DNA of 64,000 nucleotides from Hofstenia miamia (Eukaryota; Xenacoelomorpha; Acoela). The stretch's first letter is position 1; every line of letters starts with the position of its first letter. A program made the position numbers and the translations under genes. The stretch spans positions 2,523-66,522 of the forward strand of contig SCFE01000108.1 of the NCBI GenBank assembly GCA_004352715.1. Reading direction: 5' to 3'. Below, one piece after another: positions 1 through 11,802 of this stretch. The notes under the pieces are model-generated. The model did no database searches, was not told the origin of the DNA, and saw nothing but the letters and a program-made list of their open reading frames with translations.

Positions 1-417
1 TTGGCTAGCACGAATATCTGGCAATTACAGATTATTTAATAGTGAGCTGAGAGATAACAATGAAAATGAGAGTTTGTATTTTTGAAGTGAGATAGAAATT
101 AAGCAAGTGAGACAAATAGGGTAGCACCAGTCAATAGGTTAAGCACTTTACTTCTGGATGTTCCGCTTCGGCTGGAAGCCATAGGAATTGGTCATCTTGG
201 TTCTTACCTAAAAGTATTTCTGTTACTTGGATGAATTACCAATGTTATATCTATATGCTATAAGTTCTCTGTTAACCTGTTTCTTGGAATCGTGGCTGTT
301 CAGTAAACGCTATTCAAACCTTTTGTGGAGTCAATTAAGTTTCTAGCTAAGTTCCCCTACCAGCCACCAATTCTACAGTAATGAAGATTTATATTAATTT
401 AATTTTTACAACATTTT
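1..417. other. Unassigned AT-rich DNA
   Basis: No supportable gene is seen. Positions 145-250 are more GC-rich than their surroundings but carry no long open frame on either strand. Confidence 0.5.
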
Positions 418-529
418 CTAGTGGATTTTCAATTGAGTTATGCTGACTTCTCCTCTGAGTTTTTCTGATCATATGTTCCAAGCTTATTCAAGTTTGAGAT
501 CTTAATATTTCAAGTATTCAAAATCATGT
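418..529 (+). repeat. Partial copy of dispersed repeat family A
   Basis: This stretch aligns by eye with 21050-21175. Both have GTGGATTTT..GATTGAGTT, then a CTTTTTCTG-like core, CAAGCTTATT, and an end near AAGTACTCAAAA. It is a fragment of the same short non-autonomous repeat found at 711-1066 and 20835-21176. Confidence 0.5.
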
Positions 530-710
530 ATGATACATATAATATTTAAAACAACCTCAATATTGTGTAGACCACTAAAGTAAACACAAAATTTTATAAA
601 AAAACTAAAAACAATGTGATTTGTATAAGGCTATTTTGTATTATGTATATTAGTGTCCCTTTCAGCTCGTAAATGGCCAAATTAAGATTCTAAATTGCTA
701 TATACAAAGT

Positions 711-1066
711 AGAGTTTTTGAGTACTCAGAATGTTAAGTACTCGAACTCAATAAAGCTCACAAAACTCGATTGGAAAAACTCTTAAGAGAAATCATTTAA
801 TCTCAAACTCAAACTCATTTGAAAATCCAATTGAAAATAGTGTAAAAATAAAATTTCTTTAAACATCAATTTTCTCACCAATCAATAAAACTTTTTTTAG
901 CTTAGAATTATTGTAAAATAAATGTTTTTTACCCTAAAAAACTCGGAATTAGAAAAAAAATCTGTTGAACTCGGAATTTCCTTTAAAAATTAATCGAACT
1001 CAAACTCAAACCGTGAAAACTCAAACTCGGCCCAAGTAACTCGAACTCTACTCAAAAACCCTGATA
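711..1066 (-). mobile_element. MITE-like repeat, family A
   Basis: The left end reads AGAGTTTTTGAGTACTC and the right end reads CTACTCAAAAACCCT, so the ends are near-perfect inverted repeats about 355 bp apart. The interior is rich in the pentamers ACTCG, ACTCA and GAGTT. The copy at 20835-21176 runs in the opposite orientation. No open frame is present. Superfamily unknown. Confidence 0.55.
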
Positions 1067-1220
1067 TGAAGACGGGATAAATATGCACCCCAACGTAAAA
1101 TGTTCCAAAATGTCCCTTTAATGACAATTCATAGACATTTCATATTAAAGCAAAATTAACCAATGTTAATTTAGCATTAAATTTCACTTTGATAAAAAAT
1201 TTGTTAGAGCTTTCGTGAAC

Positions 1221-1448
1221 GGCGTTATTGTACTTTAGGGGACCCAGTTTGAGTGACGTCATAAAATGGGTATAAAACTCTAACCTTAACCCTAACCCTA
1301 CTCCCCAACCAATGCAATTATATTGCATTTCATCTTATTGATTAATTTTTTGCAAAACGCCCAAGTTTTGGGTGAGGGATTGGGGTTAGAGTTTTATACC
1401 CATTTTATGACGTCACATAAACTGGGTCCCCTAAAGTACAATAACGCC
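1221..1448. mobile_element. MITE with about 70 bp terminal inverted repeats
   Basis: The left arm (about 1221-1290) begins GGCGTTATTGTACTTTAGG and continues through GACGTCATAAAATGGG. The right arm (about 1380-1448) is its near-perfect reverse complement, ending TACAATAACGCC. The loop of about 90 bp contains TAACCCTAACCCTA, which resembles telomere repeat but is too short and isolated to be telomeric. The two short open frames across it are mirror images of the two arms, not genes. Confidence 0.8.
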
Positions 1449-3471
1449 CAGTTTATTCCGCATTACAGTTGTGTTGCATTACAGTTGTGTTTACCGAAAA
1501 CATGCTATTAGTCTTGAATTGTAAATTAACAATTTCGTTAAGTAATTTTGAAGGCTTATTTTGATGCCTTATTTTATCGATCAAATTTACTTTTACGCAT
1601 TGTTTTTCTTAAATATTTACTACGAATTTTGCTAATTATACTAAGCTATCGGTCTTTATAGTAAAACTTATCGTTTTTTAACCCTTAATAGTGTTTATTT
1701 TTACGCGTACTTCTGCATTACACTATTAGGCAACTTCACCGGCTCATTAATTATAAATATAAAAAATCTTATAGAAGATATAAACTTTAAATTTCAATTC
1801 ACATAAAAAATACTCTAAAACTATTTGACAAAATTTGCATAAATTTTTAAGCCAATCACATTTCAACAAATATTTAAAATGACCATTTATCCATTAGACA
1901 TATTAAAATTATGTCATTCTTACCTTAACATATAAATATAAATGTCGACCTAGAATTTCTGTGAGTGTATAGTCATAGATAACGTTTGCTCTCTGAAATG
2001 CTCTATTTCAGTTTCTTCAAATTTTCTAAGAAAAAAAGAATAATTCTTCTAGGGGAAAAATGTGTCTTGCCACGCTTTCTAAACCAATATGATTGTGAGG
2101 TAGCCTATAATATCCATTTTTTATACATTTTAATCCAAGTAATTACATGAAATTTCGCTTTTGCAGTCTATTCCAAGTTGGACGTTTTCTTATGTTCATG
2201 TAACACATTTTAGAATATTTTTATACATTCACTTCTCTATCCAGTTTATTTAGCTTTTTCAATGAAATTGAATTAATGTAATTTGCAAGTTCCCAAGTTA
2301 TTGTAATTCACCACCAACCATGTTGCTTTTTTCAATGTTAATCGATTAGTACTGATATAATAAAAACCTACATTTCCTCTTTGCGGAAATTTCCTATGAC
2401 GCCTATTTACTTCTATTACAGCTTTAATATAAGTATTTTGAAAAACACGTCTCTAATTGTGTTCAGTATTAGAGCTTTGAAATATTTGAGGCTCCTATTA
2501 CATAATGTTCTAAGAAGTTTCTGAATGAAAATTGAAATACTTAAATCCAATTTAAGCAAAGCATAAGTTGATTATACTTAATATTTCAAATATTGATGTG
2601 ATATTATTTTATTAACAATTCAAGATAATTTATAAAAACGTGTTTTTTTCATTTCGGTTACATAATATATTAATTATTATGCTGTAACCTTGTATTTTTA
2701 AGAAGGTATGTATATGAGCCTTCCTCAATCACTGTCATTATTTTATCTATATTTTGCAATTGCTTTGATATAGCGTTGATTATATCGAAATTTTGCAGTT
2801 TCATATTATCGAGAATTATTTTCTTAGCACACAAAAACTATAATTTATATCTTTTGATAAAATACTACCAATGTACTTTTTGAATTAATGCAATTCCCAG
2901 AATGATAAGAAATACTCTGAAAGATCCGAAGCGGATCAACCATGGCCAGTATCAAATTAACCTCAGCACAATAATATATTATATATAAATTTTACCGAAT
3001 TTTAAGTTTTTAAGCTGAGAATGATTATTTATTTTTTTATTTAGCCTTGATTCTTAATTGAAGTGTGCCTGAGCCGATTCGACCCTCAAGGGTCACCTTC
3101 CCCAATAAATGAATGCTTACATAGTGATATTTTTAGAAACCACAAAAACGTTTTAATCATGATTACTTTTAAGTCGATAAGCCAAAACATTGATATTTGT
3201 GACAGTTTAACCTCTTTGTAAGGCACCGAGTCTTCTCAAAGACATTTTTTTGTTACAACTATAGACTCTCCTCGTGTTATCAGATTACAATGTAGCCCAA
3301 TAGGTTAAGCAACCATAATTTTTATGTTTTGCATTATCTATCAAAGTATCAAAATTTTATTTCAATAAATCACTTTTTCATCATGATGCAATTACTTGTC
3401 TTTTTCCGAACCATATAAAATTGAATGTCAGTAAAAATAAAATGATTGCTTCTTATTCAAATATTTTTCAG
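1449..3471. other. Unassigned AT-rich intergenic DNA
   Basis: I see no coding region, RNA gene or clear repeat here. Confidence 0.5.
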
Positions 3472-3665
3472 ATTGGAACTCTGGGTCTCCATGCGAAACT
3501 CAATTTGAATGTGTCGGTGTTTTCAGCCGATGGCAAATGCATTGCAGTTATCCTGTTGAAAATAGTGAATTACTAAAATATTTAACTATATCCTGGGAAA
3601 CTTTATTTATTGGATTTTTAATATTAATGCTTACTATTAGTTATAGGAGCATAGCTATATTATAA
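3472..3665 (+). CDS. Candidate terminal exon of an unidentified membrane protein
   Basis: A pyrimidine-leaning tract and CAG at 3469-3471 precede a 63-codon open segment that ends in TAA at 3663-3665. The first part, WNSGSPCETQFECVG, is clearly richer in GC than its surroundings and has four Cys within about 25 residues (two close to SPCETQFEC, one at WQMHC). The C-terminal third is strongly hydrophobic (about 20 residues around LFIGFLILMLTI) and would form a membrane segment followed by a short tail. The frame is open for about 12 codons upstream of the acceptor. No partner exon was found between 1 and 3470, so it would belong to a gene extending left of the window. I do not recognise the family. 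It could be a chance open frame. Confidence 0.3.
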
Positions 3666-3990
3666 TTATAATATATTGCTGAATTTATGGTAAGCATTTA
3701 CTCTTAACTATGGAAATGTGTTAATACTTGATGTATTCTTACAATATTCATCTACAAAAAAGTTTGTATTTGTAATTCTGTTTAGAGCACGCGTTTCAAA
3801 ATTGTTTTACAATTAGCTCACTGTAAATTAGATTCCAGTATCATTAGCTTCCAATTTTATGAATTTCCTTACAATATTGTTTTAAAAATTCGATGATATC
3901 TTCACAACTTCATATTTCGGTTTCAAAGTATATTGATTGCGAAATTCGCCGTTGCTTATTACATGTAAAATGAAAACTCTCACACGCTAA

Positions 3991-4238
3991 ATATATATAT
4001 ATNNNNNNNNNNNNNNNNNNNNNNNNNNNNNNNNNNNNNNNNNNNNNNNNNNNNNNNNNNNNNNNNNNNNNNNNNNNNNNNNNNNNNNNNNNNNNNNNNN
4101 NNNNNNNNNNNNNNNNNNNNNNNNNNNNNNNNNNNNNNNNNNNNNNNNNNNNNNNNNNNNNNNNNNNNNNNNNNNNNNNNNNNNNNNNNNNNNNNNNNNN
4201 NNNNNNNNNNNNNNNNNNNNNNNNATATATATATATAT
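3991..4238. repeat. (AT)n microsatellite with assembly gap 4003-4224
   Basis: A run of 222 N is flanked on both sides by AT dinucleotide repeat. The gap probably marks a collapsed or unsequenced (AT)n tract. Confidence 0.85.
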
Positions 4239-4409
4239 TACTTCGGGGCTCTATGCGTTTCGACGTGTGCTCCCATGGCGTGGTTGTACGCTATTATACA
4301 TTAAAATGGGAATGGTTTCTATAGCTGAATTATGTTTTTACTCAATTTTCCTTGGCCACTTGCCACATATTAATAGGTGTCTAAATTGTAGTAAAGGAAT
4401 TTGTCGTGT

Positions 4410-5409
4410 NNNNNNNNNNNNNNNNNNNNNNNNNNNNNNNNNNNNNNNNNNNNNNNNNNNNNNNNNNNNNNNNNNNNNNNNNNNNNNNNNNNNNNNNNNN
4501 NNNNNNNNNNNNNNNNNNNNNNNNNNNNNNNNNNNNNNNNNNNNNNNNNNNNNNNNNNNNNNNNNNNNNNNNNNNNNNNNNNNNNNNNNNNNNNNNNNNN
4601 NNNNNNNNNNNNNNNNNNNNNNNNNNNNNNNNNNNNNNNNNNNNNNNNNNNNNNNNNNNNNNNNNNNNNNNNNNNNNNNNNNNNNNNNNNNNNNNNNNNN
4701 NNNNNNNNNNNNNNNNNNNNNNNNNNNNNNNNNNNNNNNNNNNNNNNNNNNNNNNNNNNNNNNNNNNNNNNNNNNNNNNNNNNNNNNNNNNNNNNNNNNN
4801 NNNNNNNNNNNNNNNNNNNNNNNNNNNNNNNNNNNNNNNNNNNNNNNNNNNNNNNNNNNNNNNNNNNNNNNNNNNNNNNNNNNNNNNNNNNNNNNNNNNN
4901 NNNNNNNNNNNNNNNNNNNNNNNNNNNNNNNNNNNNNNNNNNNNNNNNNNNNNNNNNNNNNNNNNNNNNNNNNNNNNNNNNNNNNNNNNNNNNNNNNNNN
5001 NNNNNNNNNNNNNNNNNNNNNNNNNNNNNNNNNNNNNNNNNNNNNNNNNNNNNNNNNNNNNNNNNNNNNNNNNNNNNNNNNNNNNNNNNNNNNNNNNNNN
5101 NNNNNNNNNNNNNNNNNNNNNNNNNNNNNNNNNNNNNNNNNNNNNNNNNNNNNNNNNNNNNNNNNNNNNNNNNNNNNNNNNNNNNNNNNNNNNNNNNNNN
5201 NNNNNNNNNNNNNNNNNNNNNNNNNNNNNNNNNNNNNNNNNNNNNNNNNNNNNNNNNNNNNNNNNNNNNNNNNNNNNNNNNNNNNNNNNNNNNNNNNNNN
5301 NNNNNNNNNNNNNNNNNNNNNNNNNNNNNNNNNNNNNNNNNNNNNNNNNNNNNNNNNNNNNNNNNNNNNNNNNNNNNNNNNNNNNNNNNNNNNNNNNNNN
5401 NNNNNNNNN
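4410..5409. other. Assembly gap, 1000 N
   Basis: Exactly 1000 N, which suggests a scaffold gap of arbitrary or estimated size. Open frames crossing it are artefacts of N translation. Confidence 0.95.
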
Positions 5410-5599
5410 GTGTTCAATTAGTCTTGAAATATATAATAAATGTATGGTAATGATTAAACGTTATGGGAGCCTATACTCAAAACTTTTTCAAAAGTTTGAT
5501 TACATTATAATGGTTAAAGCAGCTCTTCAATTAAAATTTCAATCTGTCCATTATATATAAGGTAACATAATACTGTATTTCCCTATTTAACCATTCTAT

Positions 5600-5860
5600 G
5601 CTGGACTTTTGGAGTAAGTGATTTAGAAGATCTAGAAATAGTATCATATCCAGAATTCATCACATTAGATTTTTTCAAAGGTACCCTAAATGAGTGGGTA
5701 CGTTTAGTGCAAAACAAGGATAAGAGAAGATCAAATAAATGATTTTAAAGCTGGAAACTTGGAAAAATTCATATCTAAAATGGAGATTCTTGAAAAGCAG
5801 TCAAAAGCCGAATTCCTCCTTAGTGATAAAATGATTTATGCTGATTTTATAAAAATACTC
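5600..5860 (+). pseudogene. Glutathione S-transferase C-terminal exon relic
   Basis: In shifting frames this stretch parallels the C-terminal exon of the GST gene at 7205-7624. AGLL is followed by SDLEDLEIVSYPEF (functional exon: NDLEELEITSYADF), then after another frame change NDFKAGNLEKF and SKMEILEKQ, then FLLSDKMIYADF (functional exon: FLLGDQMSLADI). At least two frameshifts and several stops break it. The splice acceptor AG expected just before AGLL reads AT. It is on the opposite strand from the live gene and about 1.3 kb past its 3' end. Homology is lost after about 5860. Inferred: a dead inverted duplicate of a GST exon. Confidence 0.8.
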
Positions 5861-7204
5861 TCTATAATTTTTAAATAACTTGATCATAATGTCTGGTATA
5901 ATATTTTGCTATAAAATTTAATCCACATTTGATTAGATGATTATAAATACTGAAAGTGGCCTCATGTTCTTCAATTCTCTTAGATAATTGTCTAATAGAA
6001 AAAACAATATAATCATAACAGGTGCACTATTTGTAATATCATTTTGTGTTTTGGAAGTAAATATTTTATTTCGTTACTGAAACGGTGTTAGTAGTTAGTA
6101 TATGGGAAAATAGAACATTTTAATAAGTAGAATTTCTTGTCCCTGATTGTATTTTTAAAAAACGTTATATTATAATTAATCAATTGAGAATAGACTATAA
6201 CTTTTCTAATTTAAGAACAAAATTTTATTTTAATCGGCAGTTTTACTATTCCAGTTCTAGTTATTGCATGGATGAAACATGTATTGTGTAGTGTCTTAAA
6301 TTTTTTACGCAACACACCTTGTATGGAGTATAAAAATCCAGCATCTAAAAATTTACAATTTTTACTATAATATACAAAATATGGTCATAAGTCTGCTATC
6401 CAATTGTTTCATCAACTTAAGAATCTTAGAAAAATTCTAAGCTAGATCAAGTAAAAACAAGGGTTTAGCCATTGCATAGTTGTAAAATATTGTAAAATAT
6501 ATTAATTTAACGCATTCATGAAATATACGATAGATATTAAAAATGCGAATTTTCACAGTAGTGTGTATTGAATTGCATTATATTTTGGTTTATTCTGATA
6601 TGGTATATTCCCTGATTAACAACAATTTGTATTATTCATTTGTTTTTCTGATGGACTTTCAACATTGTGCAAAGGGTCACTTTCATATAAACGAGCAACC
6701 TTTGTTTTGACAGGTTGAATTTCCAGCATTGCCACAACAGGAAACAGTTGCAATCCACGTAGTTTTCGCAGTCAAACACTTAATATTTAAGCGTTAATAA
6801 TTTACTGACGGGCTCTTCGCTCTGACCAAAACAAACACAAACCCAGTTATTTGACAATGACTGGACATGGTCAATATAGATCTAGATCCACACCAGCTCA
6901 ACAGTTTAACTTAAAATTAAAAGATCAAAATAAGCCTACCAATTCAACAGTGAATTTTTTAAAAAAACCTTCATTTTGACAAGCCTCCGAATACGCAAAC
7001 ATCTGAAATTTTATATTTTACTATATGAAATCTATCCATTGAAATTGACACGTAGTGTAAACAGATAAAAATATAGTGGATTAAAAATTTAGTTGTTCAA
7101 AATATTTTTAAAAAATTTAGTTAAATAAAAATTTGAAAGAATGTTTGAAATTGAATACGACAAAACATTAAAATTACAATTTGAAAATCAATAAATTACA
7201 AAAT
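5861..7204. other. Intergenic, 3' flank of the GST gene
   Basis: Apart from the last few hundred bases, which should include the GST 3' UTR on the minus strand, nothing is assignable. A Cys-rich patch at 6650-6790 is open in several frames at once and is not called. Confidence 0.5.
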
Positions 7205-7624
7205 CTAAGTAGGTCTTGGTGGTATCACTGGTATGACTCTTTTACTAATATATTCTTTAAGATATTTTTGTTCAAAAACTTTCTCCGCTATTGAGTTAAT
7301 TCTGGAACTGAGCTTAGCTTTAAAGCCATCGGGTAACAAAACTTCACCCCATGAATAACAATATGCCAGTGCGATATCGGCAAGTGACATTTGATCACCT
7401 AGAAGGAAGTCACCTTTAACAACTTTATCTAAAGTCTCCATCTTCGTTGCGTAGTTTTCTAAAATCACATTTTTAATATCATTGAATTGCTCTTCAGTGA
7501 CATTTTTGTCATAATATATTGGAGCAAACTTCGTTAAACTATCTTCGATACAATCGTAAACAATGAAATCAGCGTATGAGGTTATTTCAAGCTCTTCTAG
7601 ATCATTTTTTCCTAATAAACCAGC
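7205..7624 (-). CDS. Sigma-class glutathione S-transferase, C-terminal exon
   Basis: This exon encodes the all-helical C-terminal domain (139 codons plus stop) of a cytosolic GST, which conjugates glutathione to electrophiles or, in some sigma enzymes, isomerises prostaglandin H2. It begins after TTTAG (7627-7625) with AGLLGKNDLEELE and contains the conserved block FLLGDQMSLADIALAY, the GST N-capping/SLADI motif. It ends with a Pro-rich VIPPRPT. Entry phase 0 matches the phase-0 donor of the N-terminal exon at 19060, giving a protein of about 209 residues, which is normal for sigma GSTs. The reading frame is clean, unlike its relic at 5600-5860. The class is inferred from the overall pattern; a related class is possible. 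Confidence 0.88.
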   Translation of the reverse strand, partial: AGLLGKNDLEELEITSYADFIVYDCIEDSLTKFAPIYYDKNVTEEQFNDIKNVILENYATKMETLDKVVKGDFLLGDQMSLADIALAYCYSWGEVLLPDGFKAKLSSRINSIAEKVFEQKYLKEYISKRVIPVIPPRPT

Positions 7625-8819
7625 CTAAACAAACATTTATATTCCAGCTTCCTAGAAACAATTATATTTAACAATGATAAAAATACAATTTTTTTGATAA
7701 AATAAATTTACATTTTTATATAACTTACTGGTGTAAATTTAACAATATATGCGCTGATAAACAAAATTCTCTCAAAGTATTCATGTAATTATCAATTGGA
7801 AGCTTAAATTGAGTTCGTGCTTGTGTTAAATCTTTTAAGAAACAGGTAGAATATTAAGTGTAGTGTGGGTATAACATTACTATTTTCAAATACACTTAAC
7901 TTATCAAAGTTCAGGCATTAGATTATGTGGAGCTGCCATTTAAAGGAAGCCTGTCCTATTACATTTAACATTTTTAACTCTAAAAATCCGTTTAGAATGT
8001 GACATGTTACATCCACATGTTTCACATTCTTGAAACAATGACATCCCATTTATAGGTATGCAATTGAAAGCAATCAAATTACTCTTAAAAGAAATATATT
8101 AAAAATCATTTTATACATACTAACAAATTCATTTTACGTTGCCTCACTCATTTGGTGAAAACTTAACACTGATACATATATTTTTAACTCAGAAAATATG
8201 AAACCCTAAAGTAAACTTATTAATATTCATGCTCCTGTTTGGTTCTTTCCTGTCTTCTGAATAATGCATAATTTTTGAAGGCTAAATGTATTTGTTCGTT
8301 TCTATTAATATTCATGTAAATGATGTATGAAATATCTTTGATAAGTAGAATCATAAGTGAATGAGATTTACTTACTGAAAATAGCCTGATGCGTAAATAG
8401 TCCAATTGTCTGGATTAGTTTGATCAAACACAATCATATTCACATCAATTAAAGCTAAACATAGCGTAAATTTAGCGTTAAAATTTATGATTAACGTAAA
8501 ATTGCATTTGTACTTGCTCTTGCTAATAGTTAATGTTCAGTTGCTACCATACTGGATTTGGAACATCAGTTAGTTTGGCATTGGAAGTTCTCTGTTATTA
8601 GAATATCGGACATGTTAAATGGATGACCTGTGTAATTTGCATATCAAATATTTCATTTTCAGAATCGGTTGGTAGTGAACAAGGGTGTTCCTAATAACAC
8701 TTCAGCTACAATGAAAAAAAAGTACTCTAGACTATGACAAATGTTTCCATTAGGATTTTGACAAGAATAAAATGAAGCATAATACAGATTGAAAAAACAA
8801 ATCAAATGAATAGAAACTA
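7625..8819 (-). other. GST intron, 3' portion
   Basis: The acceptor end of the 11.4 kb GST intron (7625-19059). No coding segment or repeat that I can support. Confidence 0.6.
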
Positions 8820-8872
8820 AGCCTACAAGTAAACAATAAAACCATTGAAGAAAATAAAATTATATACCTAGA

Positions 8873-9947
8873 TAGGGGTCGGCGGCGCACCAAACCGAGT
8901 TGGTTAACTGAACCAACATGCAATTAACCGAACCGACAGAATGTGAAATTCGGTTCGGTTTCGATTAATTGCTGTGATAGAAGTAATGATACAATTATTT
9001 AGCTGCGTGTGAGCTGTTGTTGCTTCTTTTTCATTGGCTGTTTCAATATAGCCACTGAAATTTATGCTCTTGCTCCGCGGTAGTTATTTGCTCCTGCTAC
9101 CAAGCAGTGTATTATTTCTACAGTGTATTAAGCGCGCTTTCACGTGTACATACGTTTGAAATGGCATCCCAAATTTGGAATTACTTTACTAAATCATCTG
9201 ATGGTAAAAAAAGCAGTCTGTAAGGCAGTACCCGCCTGCAATACGGAACTCCAGATTAAATATTCCAATACAACTAACATGAGAACGCATCTCAATTTAC
9301 CTGGCGAAAAGAGCTTTCGAACCAATTATATTCCAAAGTTGTTCGACACGATGGAGAGCAAGTTAAAGGCAGTCATTGAAAAGGAGGGTCGGGTGGTTGT
9401 TCAATTACATACGATTTCTGGAAAGGCATCAACAAAGAAAATTTTTTGCAAGTAACAATCAGTTTTATCGATAGTCAGTTTCAGATGAAAACTTATGGGC
9501 TTGCTGTGGATCCTTTTAACGAAAGACAGCTTTTCAGACATGTGAGTGAAATTTCAGAAATGGAGAATTACTTCGGAGCCCCGCTTATGCCATTTACCGA
9601 CAACTACAACGCGCTAGACTTCTGGAAAGCTAATGCTCATGTCTTTCCCAAACTATCTCAAATGGCAAGAAGTTTTCTGTGTATAGTGCCTCTAATACAA
9701 ACAGTGAGAGACTTGAGTCAACGTCAGCTAATGTCATTACAAAGAGACGAGCAAGTTTACTTGGAGAACATGCAGAAGAACTCATCAAACTGAAAAAAAA
9801 TTGGCTCTTGTTAACTGATGTTTTAATAAATTGTTTCAATAAATTATTTAAAAAATCAATATTTTATGAACTAAACCGAAGTTGAGAACCGACCCAAAAT
9901 TAAAAAACCGAAGCGACAGGCAAAATTTAACAACCGCCGACCCCCTA
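8873..9947 (+). mobile_element. hAT transposon, internally deleted
   Basis: The terminal inverted repeats are TAGGGGTCGGCGG at the left and, inverted, TAGGGGGTCGGCGG at the right. Imperfect 8 bp target duplications flank them (TACCTAGA and TACTTAGG, 6 of 8 matching), the hallmark size of hAT elements. From about 9162 the plus strand encodes a BED-type zinc finger start (MASQIWNYFTKSSDGKK, then, after a small duplication, ACNTELQIKYSNTT and NMRTHL). Near 9600-9800 lies the hAT C-terminal dimerisation domain (LDFWKANAHVFPKL, MARSFLCI, then in another frame SANVITKRRASLL). The catalytic middle is missing, so this is a non-autonomous relic of about 1.1 kb. Confidence 0.88.
9144..9793 (+). pseudogene. 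hAT transposase remnant (BED finger plus C-terminal dimerisation domain)
   Basis: The remnant keeps the N-terminal BED finger region and the C-terminal hAT dimerisation domain, joined across a deletion and at least two frame changes. None of the catalytic acidic residues of the RNase H fold are seen. It cannot encode a working transposase. Confidence 0.8.
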
Positions 9948-10587
9948 TACTTAGGTATTATTTTTGATAATAAATTAATATTTAAAGAACATAATTATAA
10001 AATAATGAAAAAATGGCTCAAGGAATCAAAGCACACTGTAAGTTACAAAGAATTATACCAATTAAATGAAAAATAATGATATTGAAATCACTTGGGCCTC
10101 TGTAAAACGAACATAATGAAATCATATATTATGCCTAAGTATTTATATTCAACATGTCTGTTGACAAACTTATCTAAGCGATCAAAAACTAAGTTAGAAA
10201 GATTGTTGAATTGGAGTTTAGTTATCATATGTGAAAAAAATTTACAATATTTTTTTATTAGACTATCTAGAAAAACTAAAATCACTACAAATATTTTTCA
10301 AAATTAGATCAAAAGAAGACTTTCATCAAAACTCCATATTAGAACTAAGTGCTACAGACAATTTAAATTTAGAAAAAGAATCCTGGAGGACTGTTTTATC
10401 AATTACTGTATAGATCTATGGAACAAATTATCACCTGAAAGTAAAGAAGAATCTAATTTTTAAGAATTTAAGAAAAAAATTAAATTAGAATTATCGTCAA
10501 AGAAAAGAACTTATTTGGATACTCAAAGAATAAATTCTGTAACTAAGTAATATCGATTTGCAACTAAGTCAAATAGAAAAACAATTA

Positions 10588-11797
10588 TTATTATAATGGC
10601 GCTGAATAACTGATTTTCAGGGATTTCTGTGTATTCAGCACCCTTTGCATTTATTGGCCTCAATTTTTATTCGATTTCAACAAAATTTGATCTGTAGCTT
10701 CGCTATGCAATGCTTCAATTGTGCCTTAAGTTTGAGCAAGATAGCGGCTTCCAAACTTTGGCAACATGACCTATTATAAAGGCGCTGAATATAAACTACA
10801 TTGAACTATTATAATGACTCTAAATATAACTAACGGTTTATTATAAGGGCGCTTAATATTTTATTCTAATTTCTTATTGAATATTAGTATATCTAACTGT
10901 TAACTGATAAAGTAGATTATTACATACAACAATCTACACATTTGAACAATTTTTCCCGCATTTAGATTGGTTCTTGAAGTAATAATTGCCCCAAGCCGGT
11001 CTTAGCAATATCAGCTCCTGGGTTCGCTAAAAGTAACTTGAAAAGCACATTCTAGATGTAAAATAAAACTTAGAAGAGAATAAAAGCAGTCCGAACTCGA
11101 TCTGAGGATTATTCGCAGCACAATCAGCATTTTCACAATGTCATAGCTCTAATAAAAATTTTTTATTGAATGACCCTTAATAAAACGTTGATTGTGCAGC
11201 CAATAATGCTCTGATCGACTTCGGACCACTTTTATTCTCTTCTAAATTACATTTTAGATCTAGAACAAACTTATGAACTTATTTAACGTAAAGACTAGTT
11301 CAAAATTGTTTGATTGAGTAACGTCCTACATTATTCTGCTCCTACAATGGTTCATGTTAAAATTTCTTAAAAAAAATATTGGAATAGATCTCTTCTAAAA
11401 AATAATAGAAAGTATTATCTTGTTGTAAAATTGAATGTAGAAGCGAATAAACCTAGTTTGAACCCCATCCGCACATTATTCGCTGAGAAATTTCGCAAGG
11501 CCGGGTCCCTAAAAAGTTTTTTTATTGAAAAATACTCAAGATATGAGTGTATTCAAAAAATTTAATATGGATGTAACTTATTGCTTAATCTATTTCACAC
11601 ATACACAAAAATTAAAAATCAGTCGTTTTCAAAAAATTTTTGCTTAATAATAGTAATTGTATTGAGCGCCATTCTAATAAATCAGGCAAAAATATTAAGC
11701 GCCATTATAATAGTTTTTGTATTTAGCGCCATTATAATAGTTCATGAAAGAGTATTCAGTGCCATTCAGCGTTATAATAATAATAATAATAATAATT
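10588..11797. mobile_element. Foldback-type element with reiterated terminal modules
   Basis: Short modules resembling TATTATAATGGCGCTGAATA recur at about 10591, 10772, 10806 and 10838. They recur in inverse orientation at about 11661, 11691, 11721 and 11752, forming long compound inverted termini that end in (TAA)n. Inside is a second inverted pair, about 11040-11134 against 11184-11275 (shared AGAAGAGAATAAAAG..GTCCGAA blocks), centred near 11158. No transposase frame is present. The architecture is that of a foldback or composite MITE. Confidence 0.6.
11774..11797. repeat. (TAA)n tract
   Basis: Short TAA trinucleotide run at the right edge of the foldback element. Confidence 0.85.
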
Positions 11798-11802
11798 AAA
11801 AT

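Larger units (their letters stand above)
8820..10560 (+). mobile_element. 5'-truncated non-LTR retrotransposon (LINE), split by a hAT insertion
   Basis: On either side of the hAT at 8873-9947 the plus strand encodes one continuous LINE segment: EENKIIYLG, then IIFDNKLIFKEH, the conserved post-catalytic 'YLGI..D..L.F..H' block of reverse transcriptase. Downstream are NIMKSYIMPKYLYS, LERLLNWS and, near the 3' end, DLWNKLSPESKE followed by a lysine-rich segment, typical of LINE C-termini. Several frameshifts and stops break it. The N-terminal and catalytic RT parts are absent, as in a 5'-truncated insertion. The clade is not determined. Confidence 0.7.

Noticed and set aside
1260-1310. TAACCCTAACCCTA, and TTAGGGTTAG words near 12650-12800, as interstitial telomere
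   Set aside because: Only one or two units each, located in the loop or arms of MITE-like inverted repeats.
4267-5560. Long open frames across 4410-5409 on both strands
   Set aside because: They consist almost entirely of N translated as unknown residues.
6650-6790. Cys-rich minus-strand peptide (for example VSCCGNAGNSTCQ)
   Set aside because: All three minus-strand frames are open and Cys-bearing here, with no start, acceptor or recognised family to choose between them.
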